In this document: positions 43,547 through 52,557 of the stretch, piece after piece
Layout: each line of letters starts with the position of its first letter
Position numbering within the stretch: position 1 is the first letter of the stretch
NCBI RefSeq assembly: GCF_002632725.1
Contig: NZ_NJAI01000004.1
Coordinates: forward strand, 396,463 to 460,462
Length of the DNA stretch: 64,000 nucleotides
Direction of reading: 5' to 3'
From: Xenorhabdus hominickii
GTDB lineage: Bacteria > Pseudomonadota > Gammaproteobacteria > Enterobacterales > Enterobacteriaceae
Translations under genes and position numbers: made by a program
Notes under the pieces: generated by a model
Told to the model about the DNA's origin: nothing
Databases searched by the model: none
Seen by the model: the letters and a program-made list of their open reading frames with translations, nothing else

Positions 43547-43741
43547 GTTTTATTTATCTCTTATTAATATTTCTAAAATAGCGTCGATTATAAAAGCGAA
43601 TACTTGCAAGGTTCAATCAGCAAACAAGACTATGTCCATACTAAAACCCATACTATATCCTTACATACTATGCCCATAAACCGGATAACCCGATGAGGAC
43701 ATAGGTTGGCATATGGTTAGCATGGGCCAGCATTAAGTATA

Positions 43742-44863
43742 TTATTTATCAAGCTGATTAACGTGGATTCTGTTATTGGCGTCAAGGATCGTTGCCTTGG
43801 CACGGATCTTCGCTTCAAGCTGATCAATCATGTCTTTATTGTCCAAACGCTCTCTTTGACGAATGCCATCTTCATAAAAGCCACTTTTCGTTTTCGCACC
43901 CGTGACACCAAGTGTTGAGACTTCTGCCTCACCCGGACCATTAACCACGCAGCCAATAATTGAAACATCCATCGGAGTGATCAAATCTTCAAGACGCTGT
44001 TCAAGCGCATTGACTGTACCGATGACGTCAAATTCCTGACGTGAGCAGGTTGGACAGGCAATGAAGTTAATACCCCTTGAACGGATACGCAAAGCTTTCA
44101 GGATATCAAAACCGACTTTAACTTCTTCCACCGGATCTGCCGCCAGAGAGATGCGCAATGTATCACCAATCCCTTCTGACAACAAAATGCCCAGACCAAT
44201 TGAAGATTTGACCGCCCCCGCACGTGCGCCGCCTGCTTCGGTAATGCCCAGATGCAAAGGTTGATCAATTTTTTGCGCCAATAAACGATAAGCCCCAACA
44301 GCCAAAAAGACGTCCGACGCTTTAACGCTTACTTTAAACTGATTGAAATTCAGGCGATCGAGGATCTCTACATGGCGCATCGCAGATTCCACCAACGCTT
44401 CTGGTGTTGGCTCGCCGTATTTTTCCTGTAGATCTTTTTCCAGCGACCCGCCATTCACCCCAATGCGAATTGGAATGTTATTGTAACGAGCGCAATCCAC
44501 AACCTGACGGACACGTTCCTCATTACCAATATTACCGGGGTTAATACGTAGGCAATCAACGCCATATTCCGCTACCTTCAATGCAATCCGGTAATCGAAA
44601 TGAATGTCGGCAACAAGAGGAACATTGACCTGTTGTTTAATTGATTTGAATGCTTCAGCGGCATCCATTGTTGGAACAGAAACACGAACAATATCAACAC
44701 CAACACGTTCTAGCGCTCTGATTTGATTAACCGTCGCTTCAACATCAGTTGTTCGTGTGTTAGTCATTGATTGCACCGCGATGGGTGCTCCATCCCCTAC
44801 AGGTACATTACCGACATAAATACGTGAGGATTTGCGTCTTTTTATCGGTGATTCATTATGCAT
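43742..44863 (-). CDS. ispG: IspG (GcpE) isoprenoid synthesis enzyme
   Basis: Iron-sulfur enzyme of the MEP pathway that reduces methylerythritol cyclodiphosphate to HMBPP. The 373-residue protein has a TIM-barrel first part ([20 protein letters not shown]) and [4Fe-4S] ligands Cys270, Cys273 ([12 protein letters not shown]), Cys305 and Glu312 ([11 protein letters not shown]). Its cluster would come from the isc system at the end of this window. It lies between rodZ and hisS, as in E. coli. Confidence 0.97.
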   Translation of the reverse strand: MHNESPIKRRKSSRIYVGNVPVGDGAPIAVQSMTNTRTTDVEATVNQIRALERVGVDIVRVSVPTMDAAEAFKSIKQQVNVPLVADIHFDYRIALKVAEYGVDCLRINPGNIGNEERVRQVVDCARYNNIPIRIGVNGGSLEKDLQEKYGEPTPEALVESAMRHVEILDRLNFNQFKVSVKASDVFLAVGAYRLLAQKIDQPLHLGITEAGGARAGAVKSSIGLGILLSEGIGDTLRISLAADPVEEVKVGFDILKALRIRSRGINFIACPTCSRQEFDVIGTVNALEQRLEDLITPMDVSIIGCVVNGPGEAEVSTLGVTGAKTKSGFYEDGIRQRERLDNKDMIDQLEAKIRAKATILDANNRIHVNQLDK

Positions 44864-45006
44864 TTTTACATTACTCCCCTACATCCCTGTATTTTGTTTA
44901 TAAAATTACAACTATGCTGTGGTGAATAATACACGCTGTAATGAATAATAATACACACAGGCGAACATGTATTTTCCTTCCATGTTCGCCCAAAACGTTA
45001 AAAGTT

Positions 45007-46026
45007 TTATTTTAATGTCAGTTTGGCAGGAGTACCTTTCTTAATAAAGGTGCTCAGATCCACGGCTTTGCCCTGAAACTGAATCTTAACCTGAGAAGGT
45101 ACGCCAATATTCAGTGAGTATGGCAATTCACCAGCAAATTTCAGGCTATCACCTCTACTTTTGGTGCCATTGAACAACACCTTGCCTTTGGCATCTTTAA
45201 TTTCTAACCAACTTCTCCCGCTGAAATCCATTACCAATTCATTATTACTTGCGGTACTGATGTTATTCACATCAGCCGATGACGTACTCACAACAGAATT
45301 TGGTGCAGTTGCAGTACTGGTTGATTCTGCATTTTCTATCGGTTGATTCACAGGCAATGAGACTGTTTTTGATGGCACTGCCGTGGATGCAGGTGCACTG
45401 GAAGCAGCCGGAGTATTACTGTTTTCTCCTTTATCTTCTGTCACCTGTGCTGACGACATTTTATCTTGAGGCGTCACTACAGGTTGGTTTTCTTTCAGAG
45501 GAGCGGCTACCTGACCCTTTGCCGCACTTGAAGTACTCAAATCATTTTCATCACTTTGCGCCTGAGTAGTCTGGGTGCTGGATTGTTCTACCATTGAAGA
45601 CAATTCTTTCTGCTGTGCTTTGTAATTCTGCCACCACCACAGGCCGGTCATTCCCAATAAAAAAATAATGACAATCCATGTTATTTTCATTAACCAACCA
45701 TCACGCTTCTTGCGTATTTTTCCCGATGAAAAGCTTTGCATTGGAGAAACTTTCACGGTCTTAGTTGGCATTTGTTTATCTAAAATAGTTAATATTTCAG
45801 ATTCAGGTAATTGGACAAGTTTTGCATAAGCCCGGATATATCCACGAAAAAATGTCGGTACGATATTTGAGGGGATATTATCTTCTTCAATATCACGAAC
45901 AGTGGACAGTTTAAGACACAAGCGATCTGCCACAGTTTGCTGAGAAAGCTCATGTTTTTCACGAGCCTGACGCAAAATCTGACCTACTGTCAGATTGGCT
46001 TCTTCTGGGTAAGTTTCAGTCTTCAT
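45007..46026 (-). CDS. rodZ: RodZ cell-shape protein
   Basis: Links the MreB cytoskeleton to the cell-wall machinery. The 339-residue protein has a cytoplasmic helix-turn-helix domain (VGQILRQAREKHELSQQTVA, residues about 14-85), a basic stretch (GKIRKKRDG), a membrane span at about 111-132, a Ser/Thr/Ala-rich periplasmic linker, and a C-terminal beta domain (SWLEIKDAKGKVLFNGTKSR). The arrangement is that of E. coli RodZ (337 residues). It follows the PilW-like gene and precedes ispG. Confidence 0.95.
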   Translation of the reverse strand: MKTETYPEEANLTVGQILRQAREKHELSQQTVADRLCLKLSTVRDIEEDNIPSNIVPTFFRGYIRAYAKLVQLPESEILTILDKQMPTKTVKVSPMQSFSSGKIRKKRDGWLMKITWIVIIFLLGMTGLWWWQNYKAQQKELSSMVEQSSTQTTQAQSDENDLSTSSAAKGQVAAPLKENQPVVTPQDKMSSAQVTEDKGENSNTPAASSAPASTAVPSKTVSLPVNQPIENAESTSTATAPNSVVSTSSADVNNISTASNNELVMDFSGRSWLEIKDAKGKVLFNGTKSRGDSLKFAGELPYSLNIGVPSQVKIQFQGKAVDLSTFIKKGTPAKLTLK

Positions 46027-46184
46027 TGGCTAAGGACACTGGTACTGTTCTGGGTTAAAGAATTTACGCAAATTAATTTAATGCAGCCCGAAATCTATTG
46101 GTATAGAGCATCTAAACTTAATTTGTGCAGCGAAATCATCTTAATACTGCGCCGAACGCAGAAAACTATCTATTACAAGTAAAA

Positions 46185-46604
46185 CTATCTATCACAAGTG
46201 TAGCGGCTAATGCTACTTTCCATATTTTCCGTGACCAACTTTTTAGCTTCTTCATCCTGCTTTTGTTCACAAAGAAAAGCATGATAATGCTGAACTACAG
46301 TATCATTTCCTGCCGCATACTGCATGGCCATTCTATAATGTTGGCTGGCAGTTTCGGGGCGTCCCGCATATTGTTCATGCAAGGCCATTCCCAAATGAGC
46401 CTCTGGATGACGTGGCTCCGCCAACAAAATCTTCTGAAAATGATATTTGGCGGCTGGTAAATTCCGCTCCACCAAATAAGCCTTTCCTAGCTGTAATCGT
46501 GTATCTATAGCAACGACCTGATGGGCACGGCGAGCTGAACGCTCGACACACCCTGTTAATAGGCCAACACAAACTATAGAACAAATTATTGATTTCCGTA
46601 TCAT
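46185..46604 (-). CDS. pilW: PilW/PilF-like TPR lipoprotein, short
   Basis: Lipoprotein with a signal ending LLTGC (Cys19) and TPR repeats (LGKAYLVERNLPAAKYHFQK, HLGMALHEQYAGRPETASQH and HYHAFLCEQKQDEEAKKLV). Proteins at this place between rlmN and rodZ are annotated as type IV pilus stability protein PilW/PilF and are usually about 250 residues. This one has only 139, ending after the third repeat, with Cys-Asp-Arg. No continuation is seen in other frames. It may be shortened, and no pilus genes are in the window to support that role. Confidence 0.7.
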   Translation of the reverse strand: MIRKSIICSIVCVGLLTGCVERSARRAHQVVAIDTRLQLGKAYLVERNLPAAKYHFQKILLAEPRHPEAHLGMALHEQYAGRPETASQHYRMAMQYAAGNDTVVQHYHAFLCEQKQDEEAKKLVTENMESSISRYTCDR

Positions 46605-46675
46605 AGCACTTCCATTTGTAAGGATATGTTAAACTTTGCCAGATTTTTAGCTATTAATCGTTATTAAACGAAAAA

Positions 46676-47854
46676 TTAGACTGTTTTTACCTGAATAGGT
46701 TCACCCGCCAAACGTTTTTTCAATGTTCTTTTTGTTCTATCAATCACATCACCAGCAAGCTGACCACATGCAGCATCAATGTCATCCCCTCTCGTTTTAC
46801 GCACAATGGTTGTGAAACCATATTCCATCAGGACTTTGGAAAAACGATCGATTCTGCTGTTGGAGCTACGGCCATAAGGTGCACCCGGGAACGGGTTCCA
46901 AGGGATCAGGTTAATCTTGCTCGGTGTGTCTTTCAAACATTCCGCCAACTGATGGGCCTGTTCCACACTGTCATTGACGTGATCGAGCATGACATACTCC
47001 ACGGTAACACGTCCCTGATTGGCATTCGATTTGGTCAGGTAACGACGCACTCCGGCCAAGAACTCTTCAATGTTGTATTTACGGTTAATCGGTACGATTT
47101 CGTCACGAATATCATCTGTAGGTGCATGCAGGGAAATTGCCAGTGCAACATCAATCATATCACCCAGTTTATCCAGTGCAGGAACAACACCAGATGTCGA
47201 CAATGTCACACGACGTTTTGACAGGCCGAAACCAAAATCATCCATCATAATTTCCATTGCTGGAACGACATTGTTCAAATTGAGTAATGGTTCTCCCATT
47301 CCCATCATCACTACGTTAGTGATGGGACGACGGCCACTGGATTTTAAGGAGCCAATAATCTTGGCAGCACGCCAGACTTGGCCAATAATTTCAGATACCC
47401 GCAGGTTACGGTTAAAACCCTGCTGGGCGGTAGAACAAAATTTACACTCTAAAGCACATCCCACCTGAGATGAAACACACAATGTCGCGCGCTCATCCTC
47501 GGGGATATAAACCGTTTCAACCTGTTGATCACCCACGGTGATCGCCCATTTGATCGTGCCATCAGAGGAACGTTGCTCTTCGGCAACTTCCGGTGCCTTG
47601 ATTTCAGCAACTTGCTGCAATTTTGCCCTGAGCACTTTGTTGATGTCTGTCATCTGCTCAAAGTCATCATAGCAATAATGGTACATCCATTTCATAACCT
47701 GATCGGCACGAAAAGGTTTTTCGCCCATATCGATAAAAAATTGACGCATTTGTTTACGGTTAAGATCGAGTAGATTGATTTTACCGTTTTTCTTTTCGGG
47801 CGTGACAGATACGGCGGAGGTTGAAGGTGATACGGTTTCGTTAAGTTGGGACAT
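46676..47854 (-). CDS. rlmN: RlmN dual-specificity RNA methyltransferase
   Basis: Radical SAM enzyme that methylates C2 of adenosine 2503 in 23S rRNA and A37 in some tRNAs. The 392-residue protein has the radical SAM motif Cys133-x3-Cys137-x2-Cys140 ([13 protein letters not shown]), the SAM-binding segment [13 protein letters not shown] and the C-terminal catalytic cysteine in [10 protein letters not shown]. Compared with E. coli RlmN (384) it has a slightly longer N-terminus. It is an Fe-S enzyme; isc genes are at the end of the window. Confidence 0.97.
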   Translation of the reverse strand: MSQLNETVSPSTSAVSVTPEKKNGKINLLDLNRKQMRQFFIDMGEKPFRADQVMKWMYHYCYDDFEQMTDINKVLRAKLQQVAEIKAPEVAEEQRSSDGTIKWAITVGDQQVETVYIPEDERATLCVSSQVGCALECKFCSTAQQGFNRNLRVSEIIGQVWRAAKIIGSLKSSGRRPITNVVMMGMGEPLLNLNNVVPAMEIMMDDFGFGLSKRRVTLSTSGVVPALDKLGDMIDVALAISLHAPTDDIRDEIVPINRKYNIEEFLAGVRRYLTKSNANQGRVTVEYVMLDHVNDSVEQAHQLAECLKDTPSKINLIPWNPFPGAPYGRSSNSRIDRFSKVLMEYGFTTIVRKTRGDDIDAACGQLAGDVIDRTKRTLKKRLAGEPIQVKTV

Positions 47855-47974
47855 TTTTTACATCGCCTCGTTGTTACACTTTCGGCTCTGTGCTGATCTT
47901 ATTTCAGCACTAAGTTTTCATGCGGTGACTACCCGTTCAATAATCACGATTTCTCAGTCATATCGAACATTAAA

Positions 47975-48015
47975 ATAAAATAACAAACGCCCCGCTAAGT
48001 CAAATCAGCGGGGCG
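47975..48015 (-). terminator. Terminator of ndk
   Basis: CGCCCCGCT pairs perfectly with AGCGGGGCG around a 10-nt loop. On the minus strand a T-rich run follows. It lies 49 bp past the ndk stop. Confidence 0.85.
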
Positions 48016-48063
48016 CGACATTGTACAAACTTTACTGTTCAGATGCTACGAGTAACTGAAGGA

Positions 48064-48492
48064 TCAATAACGAGGGAAGATCTCATCATCACTGAAAAAG
48101 TAAGCGATTTCACGGTTGGCAGATTCAATAGAATCTGAACCGTGGACAGCATTTTCAGTAAAGCTATCCGCATAGTCAGCACGCAGAGTACCTGCCAGTG
48201 CGTTATCAGGATTGGTTGCTCCCATCAGGTCACGGTGACGTTGAACTGCATTTTCACCTTCCAGAGCCTGTACCATAATCGGGCCAGAGGTCATGAACTC
48301 TACCAGACCATCAAAGAAAGGACGGCCTTTGTGTTCAGCGTAAAAACCTTCCGCCTGCTCACGAGTCAAATGCAGCATTTTGGCCGCGATAATTTTAAAC
48401 CCTGCACTTTCAAAACGGGCATAGATAGAGCCGATAGCATCTTTCTTCACGGCATTGGGTTTAATAATGGAAAAAGTACGTTCAATCGTCAT
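48064..48492 (-). CDS. ndk: Nucleoside diphosphate kinase
   Basis: Balances nucleoside triphosphate pools by moving phosphate between NTPs and NDPs. The 142-residue protein opens [20 protein letters not shown] and has the active His117 in [20 protein letters not shown]. Length matches E. coli Ndk (143). AGAGG precedes the ATG. In E. coli pbpC is adjacent; here a three-gene cassette and about 400 bases of non-coding DNA lie between them. Confidence 0.97.
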   Translation of the reverse strand: MTIERTFSIIKPNAVKKDAIGSIYARFESAGFKIIAAKMLHLTREQAEGFYAEHKGRPFFDGLVEFMTSGPIMVQALEGENAVQRHRDLMGATNPDNALAGTLRADYADSFTENAVHGSDSIESANREIAYFFSDDEIFPRY

Positions 48493-48894
48493 TGGATAAC
48501 CTCTTTGGCACTTTCAGCGATAACTCATTTGAATTTTTATGCTCCCAGTAAAAATCTGAGGAGCGAATCTATCCTGTATCTGACAGGAATAAAAATAGGC
48601 GTTGATTATAGGAGGAGACTTTCTGCTTGCCTACAAAAAACATAACATTTCATTAAAACTTTCTTAGCGAAAATTATCATTTTTTAGCATAAATCACACT
48701 TTCGCTTTGTTACCTACGGCAAGTTAAACGGATTCACTGATATTTAGCCTTAATTGTTGGATAAAATATCTGCACTGTATGTTCATTCTCTCTTGCTCTG
48801 TTGATTCTATAAAATAATGCCTATTCAGGCGAATAGATCCCAAATAGGCATTCTGATCAAGATCATTGCATTGGCTTTTTTAACTTAATAGCAA
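48493..48894. other. Gap upstream of ndk
   Basis: About 400 AT-rich bases separate ndk from the secreted-protein gene. No repeat or RNA gene is recognised; it should hold the ndk promoter. Confidence 0.5.
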
Positions 48895-49212
48895 TTATAA
48901 GACTGTCTTTGTGACACATTGAACAAAAGGTTTAACCACTTCGCTCATTTCTCCGTTTAACGGTTTGTTAGTTTCGTCAGAAACATTAAGTGTCCCTGTA
49001 AATTGCTTAGAAGCATCGTTGGTTGTTTTATCCAATGTACCAATAATGTTAATAGTATATTTACGTCCTTCGGGTAATAACTCTATACATTTTTTCAGTG
49101 CTCCCTGTTGGGCCGGCGCTTGATTGTGCTTAATATCTGCCACTGATGTATTAGCAAAAGATGCAGGAATATAAAATGTACCCAGCAGTAAAACATATGA
49201 AAAATATTTCAT
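48895..49212 (-). CDS. Small secreted protein, unknown
   Basis: A 105-residue protein with a clear signal peptide (MKYFSYVLLLGTFYIPASFA) and a mature part of about 85 residues holding two cysteines (KKCIELL and FVQCVTK) that could form a disulfide. The middle (YTINIIGTLDKTTNDASKQF) suggests beta strands. I do not recognise the family. AGTGAGGAAATGAG precedes the ATG. It is last in a group with a Cro/CI-type regulator and a DUF2975 membrane protein, set between ndk and pbpC. Confidence 0.65.
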   Translation of the reverse strand: MKYFSYVLLLGTFYIPASFANTSVADIKHNQAPAQQGALKKCIELLPEGRKYTINIIGTLDKTTNDASKQFTGTLNVSDETNKPLNGEMSEVVKPFVQCVTKTVL

Positions 49213-49279
49213 CTCATTTCCTCACTGTTGACGTTTAATTAACAACCAAATTTATTGGGTATTATGATTGAATGACCGA

Positions 49280-49486
49280 TTAATCCTCTTTAAACTCCAA
49301 TATATCCCCGGGCTGGCAATCCAAATATTGGCAAATAGCATTCAGGGTAGAAAATCGAACTCCCTTAATTTTTCCTGTTTTCAACAAGGAAAGATTCTGT
49401 TCAGTAATACCAATAGCTAGAGCTAAGTCTTTAGATTTAACCTTACGTTTTGCCATGATCACGTCAAGATTAATAAGAATTGCCAC
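49280..49486 (-). CDS. Cro/CI-family small transcription regulator
   Basis: A 68-residue helix-turn-helix protein of the YozG/HTH_26 type: MAKRKVKSKDLALAIGITEQ, then NLSLLKTGKIKGVRFSTLNA and the ending CQYLDCQPGDILEF. It begins with a GTG preceded by AGGAG, 5 bases away. It lies 8 bases after a DUF2975 membrane protein gene. Such HTH-DUF2975 pairs are a common bacterial arrangement; the membrane partner is thought to control or sense with the regulator, but mechanism and signal are not known here. Confidence 0.85.
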   Translation of the reverse strand: MAILINLDVIMAKRKVKSKDLALAIGITEQNLSLLKTGKIKGVRFSTLNAICQYLDCQPGDILEFKED

Positions 49487-49494
49487 GGTATCTC

Positions 49495-50067
49495 CTATAA
49501 AATACTCTTATTTTCTTCATATATATCACATGCTTGATAAAGAATACGCGAGATAATCGCCATACAAGCTGCAATGAAAATCGCTACAAAATGACCGGAA
49601 GTTAAGCTCACTGAAATAAAGCGCTCGCCAACTGGCGCAGACATGGTTAACCATAGTGTTAATAGAGGCTCACAAAAAATGTCTAAAAGACTCCATAAAA
49701 TTACGCCCCAACCTACGTATTCTAAATATTTAACCGTAGTTTTGGAGAAATAATCACCTTTTCTGTAATTACCGAATAATCGATAAAAAGCCCAAAAACT
49801 CCCCGCTAACGATAATAGTGGGATGGTCGATATCAATATTCCTCCCGTTAACGTCCATGCACTGAAAGTGTCCTCATAAAAATGCGATAATATTCGCCCA
49901 GTCAGTGCAAGTTCTAATCCATATTTTTCCAAAACTAATTTTGGTTTCAGCCAGCTAATAACATTCATCACTATCACAGCAAAAACAATCAACAACGATA
50001 ATTTAGACATCACCAAGCTAAGTGTCGTCATTCGTGTGAGTTTTGAAGCACTCATTATCCATCTCAT
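49495..50067 (-). CDS. DUF2975 membrane protein
   Basis: A 190-residue protein with four predicted membrane spans (about residues 24-41, 70-92, 118-138 and 155-177) and the conserved cytoplasmic segment FYRLFGNYRKGDYFSKTTVK between spans two and three, which marks DUF2975. Two ATG starts are 12 bases apart (50067 and 50055); neither has a decisive ribosome site. The next gene encodes an HTH_26 regulator, the usual partner. Function is unknown. Confidence 0.8.
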   Translation of the reverse strand: MRWIMSASKLTRMTTLSLVMSKLSLLIVFAVIVMNVISWLKPKLVLEKYGLELALTGRILSHFYEDTFSAWTLTGGILISTIPLLSLAGSFWAFYRLFGNYRKGDYFSKTTVKYLEYVGWGVILWSLLDIFCEPLLTLWLTMSAPVGERFISVSLTSGHFVAIFIAACMAIISRILYQACDIYEENKSIL

Positions 50068-50166
50068 CCGCCATTTGAATTTGGATCAAATTATAGTCTA
50101 AAATTATCGTAAAACAATAATACTTTGTTGTAAGAGATGAAATAAATCACATGAAATAATAAAAAA

Positions 50167-52500
50167 TCATCTCAACACAAAATTGATTGAGCTGACTTGT
50201 CCACTCAAATCCAAGACGCTAAGCTGATATTTTCCCTGTTGTGACAGGTTCTTGACCCACGATTGATTATGTTTTGTCTCCGCAATCTGTTCACCATTCA
50301 AAAACCACCATTGCTGACCACTGCCTCCTTGTGTGGTTATCCGTAAGTCCAAAGACCGTTTGCCCGGAATGCGTTTCAACACATCTCCTTCACGAATACC
50401 AACAATCAACAAGGGCGCTTCATCCATTTTTATAGGAGGACATTGGGGATTAATAGGCGGGAGTCTACTTGCCCGTCGCTCTTTGGCTGGAAGCCATGCT
50501 TCTAACGAAATCGGCCACAAACTTACTGTTTCAGGCTGTGCATGAGAGCAATCCGGCGCAACACGCAATCCATTTTTATCCAGCCATATCCGTTCATTAA
50601 TGCCAGAAATACCTTCCTGCCCAACAGCAGGCAACGTTGGAGGAATAGTATTATCCAGAATCCAGCTCAGGTGACGTTGACGGCAATTATGGCTTTCTTG
50701 AGGTAAAATTGTTCCGCTTGGCCAACAAATAATTGCCTGAGTGACACTCGCAGGGCGCGGATCCGCCGGAATAGGCATTGAGCTATGACGTAATTTCTCC
50801 ATCAACAAGCCATTAATTTGGTTCATGATCGGGATCGCCGTAGCATAACCAAATTGCCCTATTACCGGCGTTCCATCAGGCCTGCCAACCCAAACTCCGA
50901 TGGTGTAACGGGCATTTAAACCAATTGCCCACGCATCACGATAACCGTAACTTGTGCCGGTTTTCCACGCCAGAGGGACTGCCGCAGGTAAAACATTATC
51001 AGGTTGAGGACGCCCTTCCCCTGCCATGATCCTTCTGACTATCCAAGCTGCTCCGGCAGAAAATAATTGTCGGTTCCGTACTTCCTGTTGTGGCATAAAG
51101 CGCAATGGAGATGCTTTTCCCTGACGGGCAAAAGCGCTGTAAGCCGCAACCAGTTCATCCATGCGAGCCGCCGTTCCTCCCAAGATAAGGGATAAATTCG
51201 GTTCACTGCCGAGCGGGAAACGCAGCCTCATTCCTACATTCCGCAAATTGGCAGTGAATCGTTTGGCACCATAGGTTTCAAGAAGCTGCACCGCAGGCAA
51301 ATTTAATGATCTTACCAGTGATTCACTGGCACTGACTGGCCCATTAAAGCCGCTGTCAAAATTGCCCGGACGATAATCATTAAAACGACGGGGAACATCC
51401 TGCAATAAAGATTCACCATGAATTAGCCCATCATCCAATGCCATCGCATATAAAAAAGGCTTGAGGGTAGAGCCGGGAGAACGCCATGCATTTATCATAT
51501 CAACATGACCAAAACGACTATTATCCTGAAGATCCATAGAGCCAATATAGGCTTTGACAGACATATCTGTGTGGTCAACAACCAGCACCCCAATTGATGT
51601 TTTGGCTGCCAATTGGTATTTCCAGTTGAGAACGATATCTTCAAGCTGGCGCTGTAAATCTGTATCAATTGTCGTTTGGATCACTTCTTGTTGATTTTCA
51701 TTCACCATCCGCCTTGCCAACAGCGGTGCAAGATGAGGAACCTGACGCGGAGCCAGCCATAAGTTTTCCTCTTTGATATCTGCCACTTTTTCCGCTGACC
51801 AAATATTATATTGCGCCAGTCTCTGCAATATTTTGTCACGAGCCACTTGTGCTCGTTCTGGATAACGATCTGGCCGTAATCTGCTGGGGGCTTGAGGTAA
51901 TACCGCCAATAATGCTGCTTCACCAGACGAAAGTTCTGACGGTGATTTCCCCAGATAGGCCCAACTTGCTGCTCCGATACCTTGTAACGTACCGCCAAAT
52001 GGCGCACGGTTCAGGTACATCTCTAAAATTTCATTTTTTGAATAATTCCGTTCCAATTGTAGTGTGCGCCAAATTTGCTGTAATTTACCAGCGAATGTGC
52101 GTGGATGCGGATCAATCAACCGGGCAACCTGCATGGAAATAGTACTACCGCCTGACACTATTTTTCCTGCGCGGATATCCTGCCATGCTGCTCTCAGCAA
52201 AGAGACAGGATTAATGCCCGGATGCTGATAAAACCAGCGGTCTTCATAAGTCAGTAATGCCTGAATATATTCAGGTGAAACTTGATCTAAAGTGACGGGA
52301 TAACGCCAAACTCCCTCGCTATCAGCAAAACGCCACAAGGGCGAACCATCAGCCCCTACCACTACACGCGCCATTTTGATGTTATGCATGGGGAGCGGCC
52401 AGATTTTATCTGCCAGCCACATTACTGCGGGGATCACCAATAACATGACTAAAACTATCGTTAAAATAGCCAGAGAAATGCGGGAAGATAGTTTTCTCAT
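50167..52500 (-). CDS. pbpC: Penicillin-binding protein 1C
   Basis: Bifunctional-type peptidoglycan synthase. The 777-residue protein has one N-terminal membrane span (SLAILTIVLVMLLVIPAVMW), a glycosyltransferase domain with Glu86 in TYEDRWFYQHPGINP and SGGSTISMQVARL, a transpeptidase domain with Ser344-x-x-Lys347 (SPGSTLKPF) and KTGTSYGYRDAW, and a C-terminal BiPBP_C beta domain. It lies just downstream of yfhM, the alpha-2-macroglobulin it pairs with in other bacteria. This suggests joint work on periplasmic defence and wall repair (inference from family work). Confidence 0.96.
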   Translation of the reverse strand: MRKLSSRISLAILTIVLVMLLVIPAVMWLADKIWPLPMHNIKMARVVVGADGSPLWRFADSEGVWRYPVTLDQVSPEYIQALLTYEDRWFYQHPGINPVSLLRAAWQDIRAGKIVSGGSTISMQVARLIDPHPRTFAGKLQQIWRTLQLERNYSKNEILEMYLNRAPFGGTLQGIGAASWAYLGKSPSELSSGEAALLAVLPQAPSRLRPDRYPERAQVARDKILQRLAQYNIWSAEKVADIKEENLWLAPRQVPHLAPLLARRMVNENQQEVIQTTIDTDLQRQLEDIVLNWKYQLAAKTSIGVLVVDHTDMSVKAYIGSMDLQDNSRFGHVDMINAWRSPGSTLKPFLYAMALDDGLIHGESLLQDVPRRFNDYRPGNFDSGFNGPVSASESLVRSLNLPAVQLLETYGAKRFTANLRNVGMRLRFPLGSEPNLSLILGGTAARMDELVAAYSAFARQGKASPLRFMPQQEVRNRQLFSAGAAWIVRRIMAGEGRPQPDNVLPAAVPLAWKTGTSYGYRDAWAIGLNARYTIGVWVGRPDGTPVIGQFGYATAIPIMNQINGLLMEKLRHSSMPIPADPRPASVTQAIICWPSGTILPQESHNCRQRHLSWILDNTIPPTLPAVGQEGISGINERIWLDKNGLRVAPDCSHAQPETVSLWPISLEAWLPAKERRASRLPPINPQCPPIKMDEAPLLIVGIREGDVLKRIPGKRSLDLRITTQGGSGQQWWFLNGEQIAETKHNQSWVKNLSQQGKYQLSVLDLSGQVSSINFVLR

Positions 52501-52523
52501 TAAAACAGTATCCGAAAGGAAAT

Positions 52524-52549
52524 AGCCCCTATCCTCAAGGATAGGGGCT
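52524..52549 (-). terminator. Hairpin between yfhM and pbpC
   Basis: AGCCCCTATCC pairs perfectly with GGATAGGGGCT around a 4-nt loop. On the minus strand only a short pyrimidine stretch (ATTTCCTTTC) follows, so it may attenuate rather than fully stop transcription into pbpC, whose ATG is 24 bp away. Confidence 0.6.
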
Positions 52550-52557
52550 GATGATGA

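Noticed and set aside
48142..48645. 167-codon forward frame over ndk
   Set aside because: Antisense shadow of ndk; no ribosome site or family match.
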